DNA from: Bacillus sp. T33-2
GTDB lineage: Bacteria > Bacillota > Bacilli > Bacillales > Cytobacillaceae
Reading direction: 5' to 3'
Length of the DNA: 64,000 bases
NCBI RefSeq assembly: GCF_002860205.1
Contig: NZ_PGVB01000010.1
Coordinates: forward strand, 434,001-498,000
Positions 9,660-16,614 of this stretch are shown here, one piece after another. The notes beneath the pieces are model-generated. The model was given only the letters and a program-made list of their open reading frames with translations, ran no database searches and was not told the DNA's origin. The stretch's first letter is position 1. The number at the start of each line of letters is the position of its first letter. Both the position numbers and the translations under genes were made by a program.

Positions 9660-10361
9660 CTACACCTGGGCAACCGTCCGCCGTTCTATTCTCTTTTCGT
9701 AGTTTGCACCCACAAGCACCCGCTGTACATAAATGCCCGGAGTATGGATATTGTCCGGGTCGAGTTCCCCGATCCCGAGCATTTCCTCTGCTTCCGCAAT
9801 CGTTATTTTTCCGGCCATGGCAGCAAGCGGATTGAAATTCCTGGCGGTTTTGTTATATACGAGGTTCCCAAAAGGATCCGCTTTCCACGCCTTCACGAGT
9901 GCGAAGTCGCCAACAATTGCTTTTTCGAGGATGTATGTTTTTCCGTCAAACTGTTTATGTTCCTTGCCTTCAGCCACCGGAGTCCCTACACCGGTTTCGG
10001 TATAAAATCCTGGAATACCGGCACCCCCGGCACGGATCCGTTCGGCAAGGGTCCCCTGGGGAACGAGTTCCACCTCCAATTCCCCGCTTAAAAATTGCCG
10101 TTCAAAAATTTTATTCTCCCCGACATATGAGGAAATCATCTTTTTAATCTGTCTGTTCGCGAGCAAAAGTCCCAATCCCCAATCATCAACACCGCAGTTG
10201 TTGCTGACAATCGTCAGGTCCTTTACTCCCTTGTCGCGTAACGCGATGATTGCCTTCTCCGGAATTCCGCAGAGCCCGAAACCGCCAACGATCAGCGTGG
10301 CGCCGTCATGGATGTCGTTTATTGCATCCTTAAAAGAAGTTAATACTTTCCCCTGCCTCAC
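9660..10361 (-). CDS. scoA: 3-oxoacid CoA-transferase subunit A
   Basis: The alpha subunit paired with the gene just downstream. The N-terminal [13 protein letters not shown] motif and the central [16 protein letters not shown] and [17 protein letters not shown] blocks are family hallmarks. Length 233 aa. Translation starts at a GTG (10361), eight bases after AAAGGAG. Together with the permease upstream and the dehydrogenase downstream it forms a complete route from external hydroxybutyrate or acetoacetate to acetoacetyl-CoA, lacking only a thiolase in the window. Confidence 0.93.
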   Translation of the reverse strand: MRQGKVLTSFKDAINDIHDGATLIVGGFGLCGIPEKAIIALRDKGVKDLTIVSNNCGVDDWGLGLLLANRQIKKMISSYVGENKIFERQFLSGELEVELVPQGTLAERIRAGGAGIPGFYTETGVGTPVAEGKEHKQFDGKTYILEKAIVGDFALVKAWKADPFGNLVYNKTARNFNPLAAMAGKITIAEAEEMLGIGELDPDNIHTPGIYVQRVLVGANYEKRIERRTVAQV

Positions 10362-10398
10362 TCAAAACTCTCCTTTCAAGCCACATAATGCGGCGTTT

Positions 10399-11841
10399 TT
10401 ACACAAGACCGGTCAACGAATAAAGGGCGATGATGAAGAAAACAGCGAGAGTTTTAATTACAGTGATCGCAAAAATATCCTTATATGATTGCCTGTGAGT
10501 TAACCCTGTAACCGCAAGGAGAGTAATGACAGCTCCGTTATGCGGGAGTGTATCCATTCCGCCGGATGCCATTGAAATGACTCTGTGCATTACTTCAGGG
10601 GGGATATTGGCCGCAGCGATCGCCTTATTGTATGTTTCAGCCATCGCACTTAACGCGATACCCATTCCCCCAGAAGCCGAACCTGTGATACCTGCAAGGG
10701 TAGTCGTGGTGACAGCTCCATTGACGAGCGGGTTTGTAAAAGTCCCGGAAATTCCGTTACTGATCAGCGCAAACCCCGGCAATGCAGCAATGACACCGCC
10801 AAAACCATATTCTGCCGCAGTATTCATTGTAGCGAGCAACGAACCCCCGATGCTTGTATTCAGGCCCTCTTTAAAGTTTGCCGTCACCCGTTTCCAGTCA
10901 TATAATATTGTGGCGATGATACCAACAATCAAAGCCATTTCAACTGCCCAGATTGCCGCAAATGCGGAAACATCGACAACACCGAGGGCATCCATTCCTA
11001 CTTTCGTAAAATCAAAGCCGTCCGGATACCATTGCGGGATATAGGTTACAAAGACTTTATTCATTACCCCAACAAGGATGAGTGGTACAAATGCAAGTAT
11101 CTGGCGGCTCAGAGGCTGGCTCGTCGACAGGTCAGGGACCGGTTCTTCTTTTGAAGCCAAATTTGGAGCTTCAGCTGCAGCGGCTGTCTCTGAATCAAAC
11201 CCATAGTAGCCCTCTCCTGCTTTTTGTGCCTTTTTACGGCGGGACTCAAGATAAATCAGGCCAAGAATCAGGACAAAAATCCCGCCAACAATACCCAGTA
11301 TCGGTGCTGCATAAATATCGGTTTTAAAGAATGAAACAGGAATGACGTTTTGGATTTGCGGCGTGCCCGGCAACGCATCCATGGTAAAGGTGAAGGCTCC
11401 CAAGGCAATCGTGCCGGGAATAAGCCGCTTTGGGATGTTTGCTTCTCTGAACAAATGCGCGGCAAATGGATAGATTGCAAAGACTGCTACGAATAAACTT
11501 ACACCGCTGTATGTGAGTACAGCACCGAGCAGCACGATAGCCAAAATTGCCCGCTTTGCCCCAATCGCGCGTACAATCGTTTTTGCAATCGACTCCGCGA
11601 GCCCGGACATTTCTACCACCTTGCCGAAAATCGCCCCTAATAAAAATACTGGGAAATAGTTCTTGATAAATCCGACCATCTTCTCCATGAAGACGCTTGA
11701 AAAAAACGGCAATACATGGCTTGGTTCAGTCAATAGAACAGCAAAAAGTGCACAAATCGGCGCGAACAAAATAACAGAAAAACCCCTGTATGCCACAAAC
11801 ATTAATAGGCCAAGTGCCAGCAGAATGACGATTAAATCCAT
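10399..11841 (-). CDS. GntP-family permease, probable hydroxybutyrate/acetoacetate transporter
   Basis: An integral membrane protein of 480 aa with about 12-14 hydrophobic segments, beginning MDLIVILLALGLLMFVAYRG. GntP-family features are the NYFPVFLLGAIFGKVVEMSG region and the C-terminal SMASGGMDTLPHNGAVITLL motif. Family members carry gluconate and other organic acids; the operon context points to ketone bodies. It is the first gene after a sigma-54 promoter with a 110-nt leader carrying a cre-like site. The ribosome site is AAGGGGGA. Confidence 0.87.
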   Translation of the reverse strand: MDLIVILLALGLLMFVAYRGFSVILFAPICALFAVLLTEPSHVLPFFSSVFMEKMVGFIKNYFPVFLLGAIFGKVVEMSGLAESIAKTIVRAIGAKRAILAIVLLGAVLTYSGVSLFVAVFAIYPFAAHLFREANIPKRLIPGTIALGAFTFTMDALPGTPQIQNVIPVSFFKTDIYAAPILGIVGGIFVLILGLIYLESRRKKAQKAGEGYYGFDSETAAAAEAPNLASKEEPVPDLSTSQPLSRQILAFVPLILVGVMNKVFVTYIPQWYPDGFDFTKVGMDALGVVDVSAFAAIWAVEMALIVGIIATILYDWKRVTANFKEGLNTSIGGSLLATMNTAAEYGFGGVIAALPGFALISNGISGTFTNPLVNGAVTTTTLAGITGSASGGMGIALSAMAETYNKAIAAANIPPEVMHRVISMASGGMDTLPHNGAVITLLAVTGLTHRQSYKDIFAITVIKTLAVFFIIALYSLTGLV

Positions 11842-11887
11842 GTAAATCCCCCTTGTTCAACTTTTAATTAAAGTTTCAACTCCTTAT

Positions 11888-11901
11888 AGAAAACGTTTAC
11901 A
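11888..11901 (-). promoter_or_regulatory. cre-like CcpA site in the ketone-body operon leader
   Basis: AGAAAACGTTTACA matches the catabolite-responsive element consensus TGWNANCGNTNWCA at all fixed positions except the first. It lies between the predicted sigma-54 start site (about 11939) and the permease ATG, where CcpA acts as a roadblock in other genes. This would give glucose repression on top of sigma-54 activation. Confidence 0.6.
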
Positions 11902-11950
11902 AAACTCCACCCTCCTTACTAATCAAATTACTAATACATTTGTATTAAGT

Positions 11951-11967
11951 TGCAATAACCGTGCCAA
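11951..11967 (-). promoter_or_regulatory. Sigma-54 (-24/-12) promoter
   Basis: Read on the minus strand the site is TTGGCACGGTTATTGCA, a full match to the consensus TTGGCAC-N5-TTGCW. It lies 110 bp before the permease start and is the only sigma-54-type promoter I noticed. The adjacent activator gene carries the GAFTGA loop needed for this polymerase form. Confidence 0.93.
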
Positions 11968-12112
11968 AAACGCTTTTTATTCTAAATTATATAAATATTT
12001 AATTTAACCCTTGTGCTAATGGAGTTTCTCAGTTTTCAACCGTTTTAATATCAATAATAACGACAATTTACCATTCAATCATTTCCGGGATTCTGGAATT
12101 TAACCTGAACTT

Positions 12113-12150
12113 CATTCCTGAAATGCGGAATATTCCGTATTTCAGGAATG
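12113..12150. promoter_or_regulatory. 38-bp palindrome, probable enhancer (UAS) for the sigma-54 activator
   Basis: Two 19-bp arms beginning CATTCCTGAAATGCGG match as an inverted repeat at 18 of 19 positions with no spacer. It lies about 150-185 bp upstream of the -24/-12 element, a usual distance for an upstream activating sequence. A weaker TTCC...GGAA dyad is seen at about 12082-12099. It has no T tract, so it is not a plain terminator. Confidence 0.75.
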
Positions 12151-12177
12151 TCAATTTTTTGTGCATGCAAAAAAAAT

Positions 12178-12201
12178 AAGCAGTGCTTGTGAAGACTGCT
12201 T
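12178..12201 (-). terminator. Terminator of the ywiC-like gene
   Basis: A stem AAGCAGT/ACTGCTT with a 10-nt loop lies directly after the stop codon of the ywiC-like gene and is followed on the minus strand by ATTTTTTTT. Confidence 0.75.
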
Positions 12202-12211
12202 AAATATAAAT

Positions 12212-12931
12212 CTATTGAACTATAGCGAATATCATACTGACAAAGAACAATGCTGCGTTGATAATTTCATAAATACCTACCTTCATGATGGAAAGTGGTT
12301 TACCGTAAAAAACGAATGCCCTGACGAGACTGGCAACGAAAGCAACTGCGGCAACAGGTTCGCCGAGAAGCAGCCATAGAAGCGGCACCAAGATATGGTA
12401 CGTCCAGGAAATCCATTTGAATTGCTGATTCTTCTTTTCCCTTATCATTGTTTTTACATAAAATGTACTTCCTGTAAAAAATAACACCGAAGCTGCAAAA
12501 ACCAGTACAGCCTCTTCCTTCACCTCCGCACCTGGCAAATAGCTGCTCGCCAGTCCTGCAATTCCAAAAACAAAAATGGCACTAAAATCGTTTAATAGGG
12601 CACGGTCCCGGTTTTTACTTGAAAAATATGCATTCACGATGAAGAACGGGACCATGGCAAATCCGAAATAAATAATGGATGGAGCCACAAAGAGCGGGAA
12701 CAACAACAGCAATAGCGCTGGAATTATATAGACCAAAGTCCACTTTCGGTAGAATGGTATCTTTTTCTTTTTAAATGATAGCAGCATTGGGTATGTTGCT
12801 AAATATAGTAAAAGCCAGCCAAAAAAGAAGGGTATGTGCACCCATGTGAATTTTGACGCAATCACTCCAAGCCAGAAAGGGATGATCAGCATAGCCCATG
12901 CGCCGTGCTGTTTTGGCAGGAATAATTTCAT
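12212..12931 (-). CDS. ywiC: YwiC-like membrane protein
   Basis: A polytopic membrane protein of 239 aa with about seven hydrophobic segments. The opening KLFLPKQHGAWAMLIIPF is the hallmark of the YwiC-like family, whose function is not established. In B. subtilis the homologue lies near narK-fnr and is linked to anaerobic growth. ATG 12931 follows AGGAG with 8-nt spacing; a GTG nine bases upstream is less likely. An Fnr-type site at -41.5 precedes it, in agreement with an anaerobic role. Confidence 0.85.
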   Translation of the reverse strand: MKLFLPKQHGAWAMLIIPFWLGVIASKFTWVHIPFFFGWLLLYLATYPMLLSFKKKKIPFYRKWTLVYIIPALLLLLFPLFVAPSIIYFGFAMVPFFIVNAYFSSKNRDRALLNDFSAIFVFGIAGLASSYLPGAEVKEEAVLVFAASVLFFTGSTFYVKTMIREKKNQQFKWISWTYHILVPLLWLLLGEPVAAVAFVASLVRAFVFYGKPLSIMKVGIYEIINAALFFVSMIFAIVQ

Positions 12932-12963
12932 AGTTCTCACTCCTATATATTTTGCCTATCCTC

Positions 12964-13006
12964 AATATAAACGACTGCACGCTTCAAAAAAGTGAAACAC
13001 ATCACA
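12964..13006 (-). promoter_or_regulatory. Fnr-dependent promoter of the ywiC-like gene
   Basis: AGTGAAACACATCACA (12991-13006) fits the Fnr palindrome TGTGA-N6-TCACA with one mismatch. On the minus strand a -10 TATATT (12969-12964) places the start near 12957, 41.5 bp from the palindrome centre: class II activator geometry. Confidence 0.82.
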
Positions 13007-13097
13007 TATTTTAAACTGACAAAAAACCGTAACAAAAAACTAAAGTGCGCTCGCTCCGCTGGTAGTACCATTGTGCCTCCCCTTGAATTTTTTAGGA

Positions 13098-13126
13098 TTG
13101 ACTTTTACACCAATTTAAAATATTAT
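13098..13126 (+). promoter_or_regulatory. Promoter of the SAM-riboswitch transcript
   Basis: TTGACT (13098-13103), a 17-nt spacer and TATTAT (13121-13126) form a sigma-A promoter about 35 nt before the S-box aptamer. Confidence 0.75.
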
Positions 13127-13161
13127 CACTTTAGCAAACTAAAATTTAATACATATGATCT

Positions 13162-13280
13162 TCTTATCAAGAGAGGTGGAGGGAAAGGCCCTATGAAACC
13201 TCGGCAGCAGGTTCTGTTTGAACACTGTGCCAATTCCTGCAGACCTTTGTGTTTGCAAAGATGGGAAGAGAGTGATAAAT
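13162..13280 (+). promoter_or_regulatory. SAM-I (S-box) riboswitch
   Basis: The leader contains the S-box core in order: TCTTATCAAGAGAGGTGGAG, then GGGAAAGGCCCTATGAAACC, then CGGCAGCAGGTTCTG, and a closing GAGAGTGATAAAT that pairs with the opening TTATC to make P1. The invariant GATGAAACCxCGGCA-like segment and the kink-turn bases are visible. A terminator follows at once, so high SAM should stop transcription of the two downstream genes. Confidence 0.95.
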
Positions 13281-13281
13281 A

Positions 13282-13314
13282 AAACTCTCTTCATCATGAA
13301 AGGGAGTTTTTTTG
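13282..13314 (+). terminator. Riboswitch-controlled terminator
   Basis: AAACTCTCTTC and GAAAGGGAGTTT form a stem around ATCAT and are followed by a run of seven Ts. The 5' arm contains CTCTC, which can pair instead with the GAGAG of the aptamer's P1 3' strand, the expected anti-terminator switch. Confidence 0.88.
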
Positions 13315-13403
13315 TATATTGAGGATTATAGAAATATCTTTTAGTAATACACCAACTTAATTGCTTGGAAAAGTTGCAATAATTTAGCGGAGGAGAAAAC
13401 AAA

Positions 13404-14462
13404 ATGAAGTATGGATTTTGGCTGCCGATCTTCGGCGGATGGCTGCGGAATATAGAGGATGAAAATATGCCCCCCACTTTCGAATATGCGAGGAAGGTGA
13501 CCCAGTCGGCTGAAGAATGGGGCTACTCGACCACGTTAATTGCTGAATTGTATTTGAATGACATTAAAGGACCCGAGCAGGATTCACTTGAAGCATGGAC
13601 AACCGCGGCGGCACTTGCTGCGGTGACTGATAAAATCGAAATCATGACAGCGGTCCGTCCCGGCTTCCATAATCCAGCCATCACAGCGAAGATGGCAGCA
13701 AATATTGACCAACTGAGCAATGGCAGGTTCACACTTAATGTCGTGTCTGCCTGGTGGGAGGAAGAAGCGCGCCAATACGGAGGCATTTTTACCGAACATG
13801 ATGAGCGCTATGACCGCACTCGGGAATTTATCGATGTGTTAAAGGGCCTTTGGAATGAAGAAAGCTTCTCTTATGAGGGGAAATTTTATCAGCTGAAGGA
13901 CACAAAGCTGTTCCCTAAACCTTTCCAGCGTCCGAATCCCATCCTTTACGCCGGTGGCGAAAGTGAAAAAGGAAAACAGACGATCGTGGACAAATGCGAT
14001 GCCTATGTCATGCATGGCGGCACTGTTGAAGAAATAGAAACAAAAATAGCGGGCATGAAGGCGCGCCGTGCCGGCACTGGCAATCCGGAACTGGCTGAAT
14101 TCGGAATGGCTGCCTATGTCATATGCCGCGATTCACCGGAGGAAGCTTTTGCGGAGCTCGAGAGAATCACTAATGTAAAAGAATCCAGCGCATATGCCGG
14201 ATTCAAGGATTTTACAAGCAAGTCGCAGCTCGAGCAGCAACTCCAGCTTCAGGATTATTCAGTATCAAACCGGGGCTTGCGCCCTAATCTGGTAGGGACG
14301 CCGGAGCAGATTGCCGACCAGATTTTGAAATATGAAGAGGCGGGACTAGGGCTGCTTCTGCTCCAGTTTTCTCCACAGCTCGAAGAAATGGAGCGGTTCG
14401 CGAAACAAGTCATGCCGCTCGTTGAAGAAAAAAGAAATCAGCAGCATGGTGTTGCCCTCTAA
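13404..14462 (+). CDS. FMN-dependent LLM-class (SsuD/SfnG-like) monooxygenase
   Basis: A luciferase-like flavin monooxygenase of 352 aa. The sequence MKYGFWLPIFGGW, the NVVSAWWEEEARQYGG block and the QRPNPILYAGGESEKGK phosphate-binding region are typical of alkanesulfonate and dimethyl-sulfone monooxygenases, which free sulfite or sulfinate from organosulfur compounds using reduced FMN. Its SAM riboswitch supports a sulfur or methionine supply role. No partner flavin reductase or ABC importer is nearby, so reduced flavin must come from elsewhere. It is followed after 17 nt by an ATP-grasp gene. The exact substrate cannot be told. Confidence 0.88.
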   Translation: MKYGFWLPIFGGWLRNIEDENMPPTFEYARKVTQSAEEWGYSTTLIAELYLNDIKGPEQDSLEAWTTAAALAAVTDKIEIMTAVRPGFHNPAITAKMAANIDQLSNGRFTLNVVSAWWEEEARQYGGIFTEHDERYDRTREFIDVLKGLWNEESFSYEGKFYQLKDTKLFPKPFQRPNPILYAGGESEKGKQTIVDKCDAYVMHGGTVEEIETKIAGMKARRAGTGNPELAEFGMAAYVICRDSPEEAFAELERITNVKESSAYAGFKDFTSKSQLEQQLQLQDYSVSNRGLRPNLVGTPEQIADQILKYEEAGLGLLLLQFSPQLEEMERFAKQVMPLVEEKRNQQHGVAL

Positions 14463-14479
14463 CGAAAGGTGTGAAGAAT

Positions 14480-15430
14480 ATGAGTAAAATTTATATTATC
14501 CACGAAAATAGTGAATGGACCATCCACTTGACAAAGCGCCTTGAAGAATTGGGGCTCCCGTTTGAAGAGTGGCATCTTGATGAAGGATTGCTGAATCTGG
14601 GGCAGGAACCGCCGGAAGGTATATTTTATAGCAGAATGAGCGCTTCATCCCACACAAGGGGGCACCGTTTTGCCCCCGAATATACAACCCAGGTCCTGGC
14701 ATGGCTTGAGGGCCATGGCCGCAAGGTGTTTAACGGATCGCGCCCACTCGAATTAGAGATAAGCAAAGTCAAGCAATACTTAGAGCTTAATAAGCATGGT
14801 GTCAAAACACCACAGACGATTGCTGCGGTTGGGACAGCCCAAATATTGGACGCAGCCAGGGAGTTCGACGGAAAACCATTCATCACAAAGCATAACCGTG
14901 CCGGAAAAGGGCTCGGAGTCCAATTATTCTATTCTGTTGAGGCATTGAAGGAGTATGTCGAAGGCCCAGATTTTGAGGAACCGGTCGATGGCATTACCTT
15001 AATCCAGGAATACATCCAGTCCCCGGAAAGTTATATAACACGATGCGAGTTTGTCGGCGGGAAGTTTGTGTACGCAGTCAAGGTTGATACTTCGGAAGGC
15101 TTTGAATTATGCCCGGCAGATGCCTGCCAGATTGGCGACCTGTTCTGCCCGGTTGGTGAGGAAGTTGAAGAAAAGCCAAAATTCCAGGTTATCGAAGGTT
15201 TCAGCGATCCGATACTTGAAAAATATGAGAAAGTGCTCCAGGCAAACAACATCCATGTGGCCGGAATCGAATTTATCCGCAATGCTGATGGAGAAATCTT
15301 TACCTATGATATCAACACGAACACAAACTATAATTCAGATGCCGAAGCAAAGGCTGGTAAATATGGCATGCTTGAATTAGCAAAATTTTTAGGCGAAAAG
15401 TTGAAACAAGAGGAATTAAAACTAGGTTAA
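14480..15430 (+). CDS. RimK-like ATP-grasp ligase
   Basis: A 316-aa protein with an ATP-grasp fold: KPFITKHNRAGKGLGVQLF (ATP-binding lysine and glycine loop), LIQEYIQSPESYITRCEFVGG, and the metal-binding end FTYDINTNTNYN. RimK-like enzymes join a carboxylate to an amine through an acyl phosphate; the substrate is unknown here. ATG 14480 follows AAAGGTG; an upstream in-frame start at 14471 has no room for a ribosome site. Pairing with a flavin monooxygenase under SAM control is unusual and may point to modification of a sulfur metabolite or amino acid. Confidence 0.85.
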   Translation: MSKIYIIHENSEWTIHLTKRLEELGLPFEEWHLDEGLLNLGQEPPEGIFYSRMSASSHTRGHRFAPEYTTQVLAWLEGHGRKVFNGSRPLELEISKVKQYLELNKHGVKTPQTIAAVGTAQILDAAREFDGKPFITKHNRAGKGLGVQLFYSVEALKEYVEGPDFEEPVDGITLIQEYIQSPESYITRCEFVGGKFVYAVKVDTSEGFELCPADACQIGDLFCPVGEEVEEKPKFQVIEGFSDPILEKYEKVLQANNIHVAGIEFIRNADGEIFTYDINTNTNYNSDAEAKAGKYGMLELAKFLGEKLKQEELKLG

Positions 15431-15442
15431 GACTAGGTTAAA

Positions 15443-15487
15443 AAACCCCGAATAAGGACATTTAAATGCCGTCCTTATTCGGGGTTT
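15443..15487. terminator. Strong bidirectional terminator
   Basis: A 17-bp perfect stem (AAACCCCGAATAAGGAC and its complement) with an 11-nt loop, A-rich on one side and T-rich on the other. It separates the ATP-grasp gene from the convergent NarI-like gene. Confidence 0.92.
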
Positions 15488-15488
15488 A

Positions 15489-15926
15489 CTATGCCCTTTT
15501 GGCATATTGGATTTTTATCAATAATTTTTTTACATATTCATGGGGCTTCAAAAGGTACGATACTTTATTGGTAAAAGCCAATCCCATTAAAAAAGAAAGC
15601 GCGATGATGAAATGGGCTTGAGAAAGAATGGAAATATTTGAAACCAACTCCATGTCCGGCTTCAGTTGAACCAGGCTCAGCACCCAGCGCAAGATCCGGA
15701 CCGGCTCATCTGCGATGCTCCCAAACAACAGCATCCCCATTCCAGTCAGTGTACTAAGAATCAACAAGGCTTTAACTGCATTCACCAAAATCCGGCGAGC
15801 TTTGGTAATCACGTCAGGCTCATCGAATTCCTTCGCAGGATCATATTGCCAGACGAGTCCCATTACGACAGTCGCCGCAACAGTATATGGGTATATAATC
15901 CATATAAATATTTGAAGCATTCCCAT
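15489..15926 (-). CDS. Miniature NarI-like membrane protein
   Basis: A 145-aa protein with about three membrane segments. Its start (FIWIIYPYTVAATVVMGLVWQYD) and its second half (LLILSTLTGMGMLL..., LKPDMELVSNISILSQAHFIIALSF) align by eye with the first and last segments of respiratory nitrate reductase gamma subunit NarI, whose usual length is about 225 aa. The central helices are missing and, of the four haem-ligand histidines of NarI, only the one in QAHFII seems kept; the position usually FTRLVH is FTNKVS. It probably does not bind haem b as NarI does. The start has GAGGTGGG. A weak Fnr-like site lies upstream. No narG, narH or narJ is in the window. Confidence 0.7.
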   Translation of the reverse strand: MGMLQIFIWIIYPYTVAATVVMGLVWQYDPAKEFDEPDVITKARRILVNAVKALLILSTLTGMGMLLFGSIADEPVRILRWVLSLVQLKPDMELVSNISILSQAHFIIALSFLMGLAFTNKVSYLLKPHEYVKKLLIKIQYAKRA

Positions 15927-15974
15927 TCTTTTCCCACCTCAAGCCCATCGATATCAAACATTAACCCCATAAAT

Positions 15975-16017
15975 ATTTTAACGTCGGGGTCGGGCGTCCA
16001 CAGTGACAAAAGTCGCT
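15975..16017 (-). promoter_or_regulatory. Possible degenerate Fnr promoter of the NarI-like gene
   Basis: On the minus strand AGCGACTTTTGTCACT matches 7 of 10 Fnr consensus bases, and a -10 TAAAAT (15980-15975) stands at the spacing that puts the palindrome centre at -41.5. The site overlaps one arm of the mobB terminator, so the dyad may exist only for that reason. Confidence 0.35.
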
Positions 16018-16040
16018 CTTTTACCTGATTTGCGACTTTT
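16008..16040 (-). terminator. Terminator of moeA-mobB
   Basis: AAAAGTCGC and GCGACTTTT form a 9-bp stem with a 15-nt loop about 20 nt after the mobB stop. Confidence 0.65.
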
Positions 16041-16059
16041 TATACATTCTATGTCCAAA

Positions 16060-16614
16060 TTAAGAAAAATCATTCTGTTCACAATCTTTCCACTTGCCTT
16101 TTAAATACTCAACTATCCACATGCATCCTTGCTCATCGTCCGCAAAAAAAACAGGTTGCTCCTGCCATGACTGTAGCTTTTCAGTCAGATCACTGTCACG
16201 GCATAAAACCACCTCGATCTGCTGTAATTCTTCAAGCAGCTTAAGATCTTCTTCTCCCCTGATCAATACAGCTTTTGGATAGTTCTCATATTTATAGCCT
16301 TCTATTAAAATCAGATCAGGTTTAAAAAATGACATCAAGCTTATCTTTTCCTCGAGCGTCCAATCATCCTTTTCTGCCTGGAGGAGTATCCTCCCTTCCC
16401 CTTCAACAAGGGAGGCAGCAGCTCCGGCGGCGACATGGCGGCCTGAATCCTTTTTTAATGGCAGGTCAGGCTGCCCGCCGTGGCCATGGTGCTTTATTGT
16501 AGCCGTCTTGATGTTCATATATGACAGTCTTTTGATGAGATCAAGGATAAGTGTCGTCTTGCCGCTGTTTTGGAAGCCTGAAACTTGAAAGACTAGTGGC
16601 TTCACCAAGGCCAT
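16060..16614 (-). CDS. mobB: Molybdopterin-guanine dinucleotide biosynthesis adaptor protein
   Basis: A GTP-binding protein of 184 aa that assists attachment of GMP to molybdopterin. The P-loop is VSGFQNSGKTTLI at the N-terminus, and TATIKHHGHGGQPDLP and the DLILIEGYK Walker B-like segment are typical of MobB. It overlaps the end of moeA by 13 nt, so both are translated from one message. The product would serve bis-MGD enzymes such as nitrate reductase or formate dehydrogenase. Confidence 0.93.
   Translation of the reverse strand: MALVKPLVFQVSGFQNSGKTTLILDLIKRLSYMNIKTATIKHHGHGGQPDLPLKKDSGRHVAAGAAASLVEGEGRILLQAEKDDWTLEEKISLMSFFKPDLILIEGYKYENYPKAVLIRGEEDLKLLEELQQIEVVLCRDSDLTEKLQSWQEQPVFFADDEQGCMWIVEYLKGKWKDCEQNDFS

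Noticed and set aside
12113-12150. 38-bp palindrome as a terminator for the ywiC-like gene
   Set aside because: No T tract on either side and a proper terminator already stands at 12178-12201.
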